Shown piece by piece: positions 50,652-58,658 of a stretch of DNA of 64,000 nucleotides. The notes under the pieces were generated by a model that ran no database searches, had not been told where the DNA came from, and saw nothing but the letters and a program-made list of their open reading frames with translations. The stretch's first letter is position 1; each line of letters begins with the position of its first letter. A program made the translations under genes and the position numbers. This DNA comes from Prevotella sp. MA2016 (GTDB taxonomy: Bacteria; Bacteroidota; Bacteroidia; Bacteroidales; Bacteroidaceae): positions 491,787 to 555,786 of the forward strand of contig NZ_KK211036.1 of NCBI RefSeq assembly GCF_000619825.1. Direction: 5' to 3'.

Positions 50652-52441
50652 CCATCATTCAGATTAGCGATGCTGGCAGCGAAATCGCCAGTCAGTTGCA
50701 GTGCGAACTCGGTGCCGAACTCATCCAACGAACCGATGTTGGTAACCAATGGGCAGCCTATGATGCCTTCGTTTTCATCGGTGCCATGGGCATCTGCGTG
50801 CGCACCATCGCCCCTTACATCGAAGACAAGCATACCGACCCAGCCGTGGTCTGCATCGACAGTTTCGGGCTCAACGCCATCTCCGTTCTCTCCGGCCATA
50901 TCGGTGGCGCCAACGACCTGACACGCCGCATTGCCGCTCATCTTGGTGCGCGCGAAGTGATCACCACCCAGAGCGACAATGCCGGATTGTGGCCACTCGA
51001 CACGCTGGCCAAGCAGTTCAACTGGGATATGGCAGGTCTTGACGATATCAATGCATGCATCAGCGCTTTCGTGAATCGCGAGCCCACTGCACTGCTCATG
51101 GATATCCGCGACGCAGGTACCGACTTCCTGGAGCGCACCCTGCCCGACCATGTCACCATCGTCAACAGCATAGATGAGGTTACCCCCCAAAGATTCAGAC
51201 TGCTTATCCTGGTGACGCCCTTCATCATCGACACGCCTCCAGGCGTACTCGAGGTGTGCTATGTGCCAAAGGTAGGCGTACTGGGATTTGGTCTGGCCAG
51301 TCATCCAGCCAACTACGAGCATATCCTTGACGAGATCAACGAGGCCATCGCTGGCAACGATATCATGCCTTGCTACAAGCGCTTCTGCACCATCGACGTG
51401 AAGCGGGATGAGGAGTTCTGCGCCGAGCTCAGAAAAGAACCAAATAGCGAGGTGGTTTATTACACCGCCGAGGAGTTGGCCAAGGTAGAAGTACCCAATC
51501 CCAGCGAAACCGTAGAGAAACATGTGGGCACGCCCTCTGTCTGCGAGGCAGCGGCTATTCTCGGTTCCGACCACGGCAAACTGGTTGTTACGAAGATAAA
51601 AGGCAAGAACTGGACGGCGGCCTTGGCCATCGACCGCAAATACCTGCGCGAGCAGAAAGGACACATAGAGATTGTAGGCGCAGGCCCTGGCGATCCCGAT
51701 TTGGTAAGTGTACGAGGACGCAAGATGCTCGAAAGGGCTGATTTGATACTCTATGCAGGCTCACTTGTTCCAAAGGCTTTGACGGAGTGCCACAAGCCAG
51801 GAGCAGTAGTTCGTTCTTCGGCCGATATGGCACTCGAAGAGCAATGCGCACTGATGAAGGAGCATTACGACAAAGGCCATTTCATCGTTCGTCTGCACAC
51901 CGGCGATCCCTGTATCTTTGGTGCCATTCAGGAACAGATGGCCTTTTTTGATACCCACCAGATGGAGTATCATATCACCCCAGGCATCAGCTCGTTCCTC
52001 GCTGCCGCCGCCGAACTGCAGAGTCAGTTCACGATTCCAGAGCGCTGCCAGACGATTATCCTCACCCGCGGCGAAGGGCGCACGCCCATGCCCGAGAAAG
52101 AGCAGTTGCACCTGTTGGCCAAGAGTCAGAGCACGATGTGCATCTTCCTCTCAGCCAGTATCGTAGATGATGTGCAGCGCGAACTGCTGCAGGAATATCC
52201 TGCAGACACCCCCGTGGCAGCCTGCTATCACCTCACCTGGCCCGACCAGAAAATCTATCGCGGCAAACTTAAAGATTTAGCTGAAATAGTGCACCGTAAC
52301 AACTTGACACTCACCACGATGCTCGTTGTTGGCGAGGCTATCGACAACCGTCAAGGGCTGTCGGAAGGTTGCTTGCAAGCTCGACGAAGTCAACTCTATT
52401 CAAAACACTTCACGCATCTATTCCGAAAAGGCGAAGCATGA
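50639..52441 (+). CDS. cbiGF: Fused cobalt-precorrin-5A hydrolase (CbiG) and precorrin-4 C11-methyltransferase (CbiF)
   Basis: A 600-residue two-domain enzyme. Residues ~1-338 are CbiG, which opens the lactone of cobalt-precorrin-5A and releases acetaldehyde: VFIGAMGICVRTIAPYIEDKHTDPAVVCIDSFGLNAISVLSGHIGGANDLTRRIA (45-99) is the core. In the C-terminal CbiG part the usual GIGCRxG reads GFGLASHP. Residues ~342-600 are CbiF/CobM: HIEIVGAGPGDPDLVSVRGRKMLERADLILYAGSLV (SAM fold), VRLHTGDPCIFGAIQEQ, TPGISSFLAAAAELQ and LTRGEGRTPMPE. CbiF acts immediately before CbiG, so the fusion joins consecutive steps. Confidence 0.94.
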   Translation: MQKIAIIQISDAGSEIASQLQCELGAELIQRTDVGNQWAAYDAFVFIGAMGICVRTIAPYIEDKHTDPAVVCIDSFGLNAISVLSGHIGGANDLTRRIAAHLGAREVITTQSDNAGLWPLDTLAKQFNWDMAGLDDINACISAFVNREPTALLMDIRDAGTDFLERTLPDHVTIVNSIDEVTPQRFRLLILVTPFIIDTPPGVLEVCYVPKVGVLGFGLASHPANYEHILDEINEAIAGNDIMPCYKRFCTIDVKRDEEFCAELRKEPNSEVVYYTAEELAKVEVPNPSETVEKHVGTPSVCEAAAILGSDHGKLVVTKIKGKNWTAALAIDRKYLREQKGHIEIVGAGPGDPDLVSVRGRKMLERADLILYAGSLVPKALTECHKPGAVVRSSADMALEEQCALMKEHYDKGHFIVRLHTGDPCIFGAIQEQMAFFDTHQMEYHITPGISSFLAAAAELQSQFTIPERCQTIILTRGEGRTPMPEKEQLHLLAKSQSTMCIFLSASIVDDVQRELLQEYPADTPVAACYHLTWPDQKIYRGKLKDLAEIVHRNNLTLTTMLVVGEAIDNRQGLSEGCLQARRSQLYSKHFTHLFRKGEA

Positions 52442-54207
52442 TACTGGTATTTGGCGGAACAACAGAGGGTCGCAAGGCTGTGGAAGTACTGGAAGAAGGA
52501 GGCTCGCCCTACTTCTACAGCACCAAGACCGGTGAACAGGACATCACGCTGCAGCATGGTGTGCGGATAGACGGTGCGCTCGATGAAGCGGCAATGACGC
52601 GCTTTTGCACGGAGCACGCCATCCGCATGATTGTGGATGCCGCCCATCCCTTTGCAGCCCTGTTGCATCGGACCATCGCCACGACTGCCAGCGCACTCTC
52701 GCTGCCCGTAGTGCGCTTCGAGCGCATCTACCCGCCACGCGACCCGGCCATCACCTGGATTGATGACTACACCCAGATACCACGCCATATCCATTCGCTG
52801 CTGGCCACCACCGGTGTACAGAGCATCAGTAAACTAAAACCGCTCGAGGCCGATGGAATCAGTATCTTTTATCGCATCCTCAACCGGCCGTCGTCGATCG
52901 CCTTAGCCCTGAAACAAGGTACCACCCAAGCGCAGCTATGCTATTACGACGACCCCAACGATATACCCGTTCGAGCAGACGCTATCTTATTGAAAGGAAG
53001 CGGTTTATCAGGCGGATTTACAGAAAAGGTAGAAGCAGCCAAAGCCTGCGGTATGGAGGTGATAGCCATCAAGCGACCAGCACTGCCCGAGTCATTCATC
53101 GTGGTTGACGGTCCCTACGGACTGCGGAGGGCGGTAGAGAAATGGCTCCCTGAATTCTATCCCCTGCACAGCGGACTCACCACGGGCACCTGTGCCACGG
53201 CAGCAGCAGTGGCAGCCTGCATTCGTCTTTCTACAGGTGAGACGCCCGCTCAGGTGCCTGTGATGCTGCCTAACGGCGAAACCATCCATGTAGCAGTGAG
53301 CTATGGCGACGACTATGCCGCCTGCATCAAAGAAGCTGGCGACGACCCGGATGTTACCAATGGCATCGAGGTCAGGGCCCAGGTCACCGAATCCGATCAC
53401 TTTGAGATTCTTGGTGGCGAGGGTGTTGGCAGGTTTACGCTGCCTGGCTTCGATTATCCCCCAGGCGAGGCTGCCATCAACAAGGCACCACGGGAGATGA
53501 TTCGCCAGAACTTAGGAAGATTGAAGATGGAAGATGGAAGATGGAAGATTGTGATTAGTGTGCCGCAGGGGGCTGAGATTGCGCGCAGGACTTTTAATCC
53601 GCGATTGGGGATTGAAGGGGGCATCTCCATCATTGGTGTTTCGGGCATCGTAAAGCCGTTTAGCGAGGAGGCGTTTGTGGATAGTATCCGTAAGTGTATG
53701 ACGGTGGCTAAGGCGTCTCAATCGGCAAGAGTGGTGATCAATAGCGGCGGAAAGAGTGAGCGGTTTGTGAAGGCCCTCTACCCCGAACTGCCCCAACAGG
53801 CGTTTGTGGAGTATGGCAACTATATCGGTGAGACCCTCAAGATAGCCCATGAACTGGATATACGCAGCATCACCCTCGGCGTGATGATAGGCAAAGCCGT
53901 AAAACTGGCGGCTGGTCATCTCGACACGCATAGCAAACGCGCCACCATGGATAAGGCGTTTATCAGTGAGATGCTGCACGAGGCCCATTGCGATATCGAC
54001 ATCAGCGATATCACCTTGGCACGCGAGATATGGGAGAGACTCTCCCCAGAACAACAACAGGATTTTGCCGACGTCATCATCAGCCATTGCGCCGCTTACT
54101 GTCAACCGCTACTGCCCAATGGCGAGTTGACTATTCTTCTGATTGCCGACGACGGAACAATACTACCGCTATCACCGGCGCACCAACCAGTGCCGTCACG
54201 GAGTTAA
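52438..54207 (+). CDS. Fused precorrin-6A reductase (CobK/CbiJ) and cobalt-precorrin-5B C1-methyltransferase (CbiD)
   Basis: A 589-residue fusion. Residues ~1-238 are CobK/CbiJ, the NADPH-dependent reductase (MILVFGGTTEGRKAVEVLEEGG; VDAAHPFAALLHRTIATTA; LLKGSGLSGGFTEKVEAAKACGMEVIAIKRP). Residues ~243-575 are CbiD (HSGLTTGTCATAAAVAA; FNPRLGIEGGISIIGVSGIVKPFSEEAF; GVMIGKAVKLAAGHLDTHSKRA). The two steps are consecutive. The ATG at 52438 overlaps the cbiGF stop (ATGA). Residues ~359-371 (LGRLKMEDGRWKI) come from an in-frame heptamer repeat. The last 77 bp overlap the convergent permease gene. Confidence 0.93.
   Translation: MILVFGGTTEGRKAVEVLEEGGSPYFYSTKTGEQDITLQHGVRIDGALDEAAMTRFCTEHAIRMIVDAAHPFAALLHRTIATTASALSLPVVRFERIYPPRDPAITWIDDYTQIPRHIHSLLATTGVQSISKLKPLEADGISIFYRILNRPSSIALALKQGTTQAQLCYYDDPNDIPVRADAILLKGSGLSGGFTEKVEAAKACGMEVIAIKRPALPESFIVVDGPYGLRRAVEKWLPEFYPLHSGLTTGTCATAAAVAACIRLSTGETPAQVPVMLPNGETIHVAVSYGDDYAACIKEAGDDPDVTNGIEVRAQVTESDHFEILGGEGVGRFTLPGFDYPPGEAAINKAPREMIRQNLGRLKMEDGRWKIVISVPQGAEIARRTFNPRLGIEGGISIIGVSGIVKPFSEEAFVDSIRKCMTVAKASQSARVVINSGGKSERFVKALYPELPQQAFVEYGNYIGETLKIAHELDIRSITLGVMIGKAVKLAAGHLDTHSKRATMDKAFISEMLHEAHCDIDISDITLAREIWERLSPEQQQDFADVIISHCAAYCQPLLPNGELTILLIADDGTILPLSPAHQPVPSRS
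53517..53551. repeat. Heptamer run inside cobK-cbiD
   Basis: AAGATTG, AAGATGG, AAGATGG, AAGATGG, AAGATTG: five nearly perfect 7-mers in the CbiD coding part, between motifs NKAPREMIRQN and SVPQGAEIARRTFNPRLG. Confidence 0.9.
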
Positions 54208-55150
54208 CGGGCAGTGCACCCTCGAAACCAGGCATACGGGCTATGAGATTGCATACCAGCGCCAAGGCCGCCCCACAAAACATCGTGGCAGGCATCAGCA
54301 CGCGGTGATCGCTACTGCCAAACAAGGCGCGCGCCAGATGGGGCACCGCCAATCCGATAAACATGATAGGTCCGCAATAAGCTGTGACGATGGCCACCAG
54401 CACACCCGAGCTCAGAATCACCAGCAGTCGGGCACGCTTGATGTTCAGTCCCAGATTGGCAGCATATCTATCGCCCAGAAGCAGCAGATTCATCGGTTTC
54501 ACCAGCAGGCAGGCCAGTGGCAGCAGCACACACATCAGAACCACAAACAGCACCATTTCATCGCCCGACACGCGCGAGAACGAGCCTAAGCCCCACACCA
54601 CGAATGCCTTCACATCCTCTTCGGGCGAGAGAAACTTCAGTACACCGATGATGGCATTGGCCAGATAACCTATCATCACACCGATAATCAGCAGCGTCAC
54701 GTTTCCCTTCACCTTCTGCGAGAGCCATACGATGAGCATCATCACCGCCAGGGCACCGATGATAGCCGCCACACTCATGGCAGCATCGCCCAGATAACCC
54801 AGTCGGCTCAGTGCCACGCCACCTATCCTACCCGACAGCAGCACCACAAAAGCCACACCAAGCGCCGAACCATTGGAGATACCCAATACCGAAGGTCCTG
54901 CCAACGGATTGCGGAACACCGTCTGCATCTGCAGTCCGCTCACCGCCAGTCCGGCACCAGCCACAACAGCCGTCATCACCTGTGGCAGTCGTGATTGCCA
55001 GATAATATTCGTCCATATCTCGTTGGAGGTATCACCAGCCAGAATGCGGCACACATCCCCCACCGGAATCTCTACCGACCCCAGCAGCAGGTTTACAATC
55101 GCCAGCACAGCGATACCCAGCAACAGTGCTATGAACTTCGGTGCTTTCAT
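54131..55150 (-). CDS. btuC: Corrinoid (FecCD/BtuC-type) ABC transporter permease
   Basis: A 339-residue inner-membrane permease with about ten helices. FecCD/BtuC family marks: SRLPQVMTAVVAGAGLAVSGLQMQTVFRNPLAGPSVLGISNGSALG (residues ~50-95), WGLGSFSR, LGDRYAANLGLNIKRAR (the coupling-helix region that contacts the ATPase) and GPIMFIGLAVPHLARALFGSSDHRVLMP. It overlaps btuF by 4 bp (ATGA). Its position among cobalamin genes supports corrinoid over iron-siderophore transport. No ATPase gene follows; the downstream DNA is the convergent cobK-cbiD gene, overlapped by 77 bp. Confidence 0.9.
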   Translation of the reverse strand: MKAPKFIALLLGIAVLAIVNLLLGSVEIPVGDVCRILAGDTSNEIWTNIIWQSRLPQVMTAVVAGAGLAVSGLQMQTVFRNPLAGPSVLGISNGSALGVAFVVLLSGRIGGVALSRLGYLGDAAMSVAAIIGALAVMMLIVWLSQKVKGNVTLLIIGVMIGYLANAIIGVLKFLSPEEDVKAFVVWGLGSFSRVSGDEMVLFVVLMCVLLPLACLLVKPMNLLLLGDRYAANLGLNIKRARLLVILSSGVLVAIVTAYCGPIMFIGLAVPHLARALFGSSDHRVLMPATMFCGAALALVCNLIARMPGFEGALPVNSVTALVGAPVIAVVLFRRRQSEE

Positions 55151-56250
55151 TTCAGCAAGCGATAGAATGTAGGTTTATAATCAGACTCCACCAGCTCTGG
55201 ATGGAAGATAGCCACAAAATCCTTCAGCAGCACGTCGGGCTTCACGGGCGATATCTCGTAATAGGCCGTCTGCTTCATGTTGCAGTAGATCACCTTTTTC
55301 TCCTTATAAGCCTTGAAGAGCTCGTTGCGCGGTTCCGATGCCTTCAGCGCCTCGTACGAGAACTCACCGGGATAACTATTCAAGATGCGCCAGTAGTCGG
55401 CATTAGCCGCCATGGCGTACATCTTCTCAAACTCCAGGTCCTCGCCGCTGGTCTCGTCGTCATTGATCACATAGTCGGCACCAGCATCGCGGAATATCTG
55501 TGCCAGGTAGTTCTTGCCGCCCACCGCATGCCAGTTGCCGTAGTGCATCTCACCGCTCAGCACCGTGGGGCGTTTTGTCACGTTCTGTGTTTTCTCTTTC
55601 AGAGCGTTATAACGACTCTCGATACCGGCAAACACCTCGTTGGCCTCCTGCTCCTTACCTATCAGCATGCCCACAAACTTAATCCATTCGGCCTGTCCCA
55701 GTGGATCGAGCTCTTTATAGCCCAGATGGGGAACTAGTGTGATACCCGTCTCCTTGATGGCATCATAACCGCCACGTTTAGAGGGAGATATCAGGATTAT
55801 CTGAGGATTTGCTGCAAGCACTATTTCGGTATCAAAATTGCCCTCCATACCTATCTTTACAATCTTGCCTTCCTTCACGCGCTGCAGGATATCCTGGTTA
55901 TAGAGGTTCTTGGTGCCGGTGATACCCTTCACCACATCGTGGGCATCCAGGGCGGTGAAGTTCGAGAGTTGCAGTGCCGTCATACAGATGGTGCGCGTGA
56001 CGGGCACCTGAATCCTGGTATAGCCCTCAGGCGCGTCGGCATCCGATTTCATCAGTGCAAAATGATACTTTTCACCGATATCCACCAGTCGCACGCCAGC
56101 CGAATCCTTCACGCTGAATCCCGTGGCATATTTCACTGTGATAGCAGCGGTAGAGTCGGCCTCACCATCGCCCTGCGCCTGTTGCGCACCCTTACCCTTG
56201 CACCCCACAAAGAGTGCTGCAGCCACTATCATCCATGCTATTTTCTTCAT
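55147..56250 (-). CDS. btuF: Corrinoid-binding ABC transporter lipoprotein
   Basis: A 367-residue substrate-binding lipoprotein of the BtuF/FepB class; lipobox FVGC puts Cys16 at the mature N-terminus, and no acidic surface-export signal follows, so it probably faces the periplasm. Features: PVTRTICMTALQLSNFTALDAHDVVKGITG (N-terminal lobe), EIVLAANPQIILIS (residues ~150-163), a long connecting helix (GLAEWIKFVGMLIGKEQEANEVFAGIESRYNAL-like) and C-terminal lobe with VDYVINDDETSGEDLEFEKMYAMAANADYW-like sequence. It starts a two-gene unit with btuC. A -7 box TACTTTTG on the minus strand is at 56280-56287. Confidence 0.88.
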   Translation of the reverse strand: MKKIAWMIVAAALFVGCKGKGAQQAQGDGEADSTAAITVKYATGFSVKDSAGVRLVDIGEKYHFALMKSDADAPEGYTRIQVPVTRTICMTALQLSNFTALDAHDVVKGITGTKNLYNQDILQRVKEGKIVKIGMEGNFDTEIVLAANPQIILISPSKRGGYDAIKETGITLVPHLGYKELDPLGQAEWIKFVGMLIGKEQEANEVFAGIESRYNALKEKTQNVTKRPTVLSGEMHYGNWHAVGGKNYLAQIFRDAGADYVINDDETSGEDLEFEKMYAMAANADYWRILNSYPGEFSYEALKASEPRNELFKAYKEKKVIYCNMKQTAYYEISPVKPDVLLKDFVAIFHPELVESDYKPTFYRLLK

Positions 56251-56300
56251 TTTTTATCATTTTATTGGTTTCGTGTGTGCAAAAGTACAAAAAGTTTTCA

Positions 56301-56308
56301 TATCTTTG
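56301..56308 (+). promoter_or_regulatory. -7 box of cobS operon
   Basis: TATCTTTG, 18 bp before the ATG at 56327. It lies only 13 bp from the divergent btuF -7 box (56280-56287), so the two promoters must overlap and compete. Confidence 0.6.
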
Positions 56309-56326
56309 CCCTCAAAAACGAAAATT

Positions 56327-57106
56327 ATGCAGATAAATATTGATCAGACACATTGGTACGACAGAATATGGGCGGCGCTGATATTTTTCACCCGACTACC
56401 TTTTTGGCGATTGCACCAGCCACCTAAGGCTTGTTATGCCACGGTGGTGGAACACTGGCCCCTGACGGGCTGGCTTACGGGTGGTGCCATGGCTGCCACA
56501 CTCTATTTCGGCAGTTGGTATCTGCCCTACAGCATCGCCGTACTGCTGGCCATCGTGGTGCGACTGCTCATCACTGGCGCCCTGCACGAAGACGGACTGG
56601 CCGACTTCCTGGACGGATTTGGTGGCGGTGGCAGCGACCGCGGTCGCATCCTTAGCATCATGAAGGATTCGCATATCGGCACCTATGGCGTCATCGGTCT
56701 TATCCTGTATATGCTGCTACTGGCAGCGGCCCTCATCGCCATGCCGGTTGAGTTGGCCGCCCTCACCATCTTGGCAGCCGACCCATACTCGAAAATGGTC
56801 ACCTCGCAACTCATCACCATGATGCCCTACGCCCGCAGCGAAGAGGAGGCGAAGAATAAGACCGTGTATCGCAAAATCAGTTGGCAGGCAGGCGTCGGCT
56901 TGGCTGTTCAGGGCCTGTTGCCCATGGCGGCCTATATCTGGTACACCGGCATGCCTTGGGATCTCATCATCTTCATCCCTGCCCTTGTGATGTATGGGCT
57001 CTACATGCTTATCTGGCGAAAGATTCATGGCTATACCGGCGACTGCTGCGGCGCCGTTTGCCTGTTGGTTGAATTGGCTGTTTATTTAGTTGTTTGCACA
57101 CAATGA
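56327..57106 (+). CDS. cobS: Adenosylcobinamide-GDP ribazoletransferase (cobalamin synthase)
   Basis: A 259-residue inner-membrane enzyme joining alpha-ribazole (phosphate) to adenosylcobinamide-GDP to give cobalamin (phosphate). Typical marks: ALIFFTRLPFWRL (residues ~15-27), EHWPLTGWLTGGAMAATLYFG, ITGALHEDGLADFLDGFGGGGSDRGRILSIMKDSHIGTYGVIGL (the conserved Asp-rich core) and IHGYTGDCCGAVCLLVELAVYL. The ATG at 56327 follows the promoter; the longer frame from 56123 is antisense to btuF and was rejected. It overlaps cobU by 4 bp (ATGA). Confidence 0.95.
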   Translation: MQINIDQTHWYDRIWAALIFFTRLPFWRLHQPPKACYATVVEHWPLTGWLTGGAMAATLYFGSWYLPYSIAVLLAIVVRLLITGALHEDGLADFLDGFGGGGSDRGRILSIMKDSHIGTYGVIGLILYMLLLAAALIAMPVELAALTILAADPYSKMVTSQLITMMPYARSEEEAKNKTVYRKISWQAGVGLAVQGLLPMAAYIWYTGMPWDLIIFIPALVMYGLYMLIWRKIHGYTGDCCGAVCLLVELAVYLVVCTQ

Positions 57107-57612
57107 AGAAGATTATACTGATTACCGGCGGACAGCGCTCAGGCAAGAGCACTAAGGCCGAAGCACTGGCTTTAGAGCTGAGTGACAACCCCGTTTACCT
57201 GGCCACGGCTCACATCTGGGACGAGGAGTTTCGCGAGCGTGTGCGCAAGCATCAGGAGCGCCGCGGACGTGAGTGGACGAATATCGAGGAGGAGCTGTAC
57301 CTGTCGAAACACGACCTGACGGGACGTGTGGTGGTGATAGACTGCGTGACGTTGTGGCTGACGAACTGGATTTCGACTGAAACCACCGACATCGACACAA
57401 TCCTAACAGCAGCGAAACAAGAGTTCGACCAATTCACCGCTCCCGATGCCACCTACATCTTCGTAACCAATGAGATAGGACTGGGTGGCGTAAGCACCAA
57501 CCAACTGCAGCGGCGCTTTACCGACCTGCAAGGTTGGATGAACCAATACATCGCCCAGAAGGCCGACGAAGTGATTCTCATGATTTCGGGAATCCCCGTA
57601 AAAATAAAATAA
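57103..57612 (+). CDS. cobU: Adenosylcobinamide kinase / guanylyltransferase
   Basis: A 169-residue bifunctional enzyme that phosphorylates adenosylcobinamide and transfers GMP to it. The P-loop is seen as ITGGQRSGKSTKAEALAL (residues ~6-23), followed by PVYLATAHIWDEEFRERVRKHQERRGREWTNIEEE, where the His that carries GMP lies, and VVVIDCVTLWLTNW. Length fits CobU (about 180). The ATG at 57103 overlaps the cobS stop. No bacterial-type alternative (CobY) is needed. The gap to cobT is 2 bp. Confidence 0.95.
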   Translation: MKKIILITGGQRSGKSTKAEALALELSDNPVYLATAHIWDEEFRERVRKHQERRGREWTNIEEELYLSKHDLTGRVVVIDCVTLWLTNWISTETTDIDTILTAAKQEFDQFTAPDATYIFVTNEIGLGGVSTNQLQRRFTDLQGWMNQYIAQKADEVILMISGIPVKIK

Positions 57613-57614
57613 AA

Positions 57615-58658
57615 ATGAAACAATTCGCAATACATCCCGTAGATAAAAGCCTGGCCCCACAGATTCTGGCAAAGATAGATAATCTGAACAAGCCCAAAGG
57701 TTCGTTGGGCCGATTGGAAGAGTTGGCCCTACAGATATGTTTGATTCAGCAGACGCTGGAACCGAGTCTCGCCCACCCCTGTCACCTGTTGCTGGGTGGC
57801 GATCATGGCATCGAGCGCGAAGGCGTGAGCGTGTCGCCACGCGAGGTCACCTGGCAGCAGATGATCAACTTCACCCATGGCGGTGGCGGTGTGAACATGT
57901 TCTGCAGGCAGCACGGGTTCAAACTCCGAATTGTGGATGTGGGCGTGGATTATGATTTATCGGGCATCGATGGCATCATCGATCGCAAGATAGCCCGCGG
58001 CACCAAGAACTTCCTCTATGAACCCGCGATGAGCGAGGCCGAGTTCGACCGCGCCATCCAGATAGGTAGCGACTTGGTTGACGACTGCGTGGCCGAAGGT
58101 TGCCGTGTGCTCAGTATCGGTGAGATGGGCATTGCCAACACCTCCCCCTCCAGCATCTGGATGCATCTCTTCACGGGCATTCCCTTAGCAGATTGCATCG
58201 GTGCCGGCGCCGGTCTCGACACCCCCGGCATCCGCCACAAATACGACATCCTCTCCCGAGCCATAAAAAGCTCTCAACTCCCCACTGTAAACTCTCCACT
58301 GTCAGCTCTCAGTTATTTTGGTGGTTTCGAAATGATTGCTGCTATCGGCGCCATGCTAAAAGCCGCCGAAAAGCATCTGGTGATACTCATCGACGGCTTC
58401 ATAATGACAGCCTGTGCGCTGGCAGCTATTCAGCTCTATCCAGCAGCCAAGGACTATATGATCTTTACGCATTGTGGTGATGAGAGCGGGCACCAGCGCA
58501 TGCTCCATGCCATGGGTGCCAACGCACTGCTCCATCTGGGTTTGCGCCTGGGCGAAGGAACCGGTGCACTCTGTGCTTTCCCGATAGTCGACTCCGCCGT
58601 GCGCATGATGAACGAGATGAACAATTTCGACAACGCCCGCATCACCAAGTATTTTTAG
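57615..58658 (+). CDS. cobT: Nicotinate-nucleotide-dimethylbenzimidazole phosphoribosyltransferase
   Basis: A 347-residue enzyme that activates the lower-ligand base (dimethylbenzimidazole or another base) to its alpha-ribotide. Marks: KIDNLNKPKGSLGRLEELALQICLIQ (residues ~17-42), GGDHGIEREGVSVSPREVTWQQMINFTHGGGGVNMFCRQ, RVLSIGEMGIANTSPSS and HCGDESGHQRMLHAMGANALLHLGLRLGEGTGALCAFPIVDSAVRMMNEM with the catalytic Glu in GEGTGA. The ATG at 57615 was chosen; the longer frame overlaps cobU. Codons ~219-232 (SQLPTVNSPLSALS) come from a heptamer repeat. Its stop overlaps the convergent S41 stop by 4 bp. Confidence 0.95.
   Translation: MKQFAIHPVDKSLAPQILAKIDNLNKPKGSLGRLEELALQICLIQQTLEPSLAHPCHLLLGGDHGIEREGVSVSPREVTWQQMINFTHGGGGVNMFCRQHGFKLRIVDVGVDYDLSGIDGIIDRKIARGTKNFLYEPAMSEAEFDRAIQIGSDLVDDCVAEGCRVLSIGEMGIANTSPSSIWMHLFTGIPLADCIGAGAGLDTPGIRHKYDILSRAIKSSQLPTVNSPLSALSYFGGFEMIAAIGAMLKAAEKHLVILIDGFIMTACALAAIQLYPAAKDYMIFTHCGDESGHQRMLHAMGANALLHLGLRLGEGTGALCAFPIVDSAVRMMNEMNNFDNARITKYF
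58271..58312. repeat. Heptamer run inside cobT
   Basis: CTCTCAA, CTCCCCA, CTGTAAA, CTCTCCA, CTGTCAG, CTCTCAG: six 7-mers (42 bp, 14 codons) just before the conserved YFGGFEMIAAIGAML segment of CobT. Confidence 0.85.

Noticed and set aside
50615..51664. 349-codon minus-strand frame opposite cbiGF
   Set aside because: Shadow of the CbiG coding sequence; the protein has no family features and CbiG-CbiF is unambiguous.
56123..56326. N-terminal extension of CobS
   Set aside because: It is antisense to btuF, contains the cobS promoter and gives an unrelated N-terminus; family similarity starts at the ATG at 56327.
57534..57614. N-terminal extension of CobT
   Set aside because: It overlaps the 3' end of cobU in another frame; the normal CobT start is the ATG at 57615.
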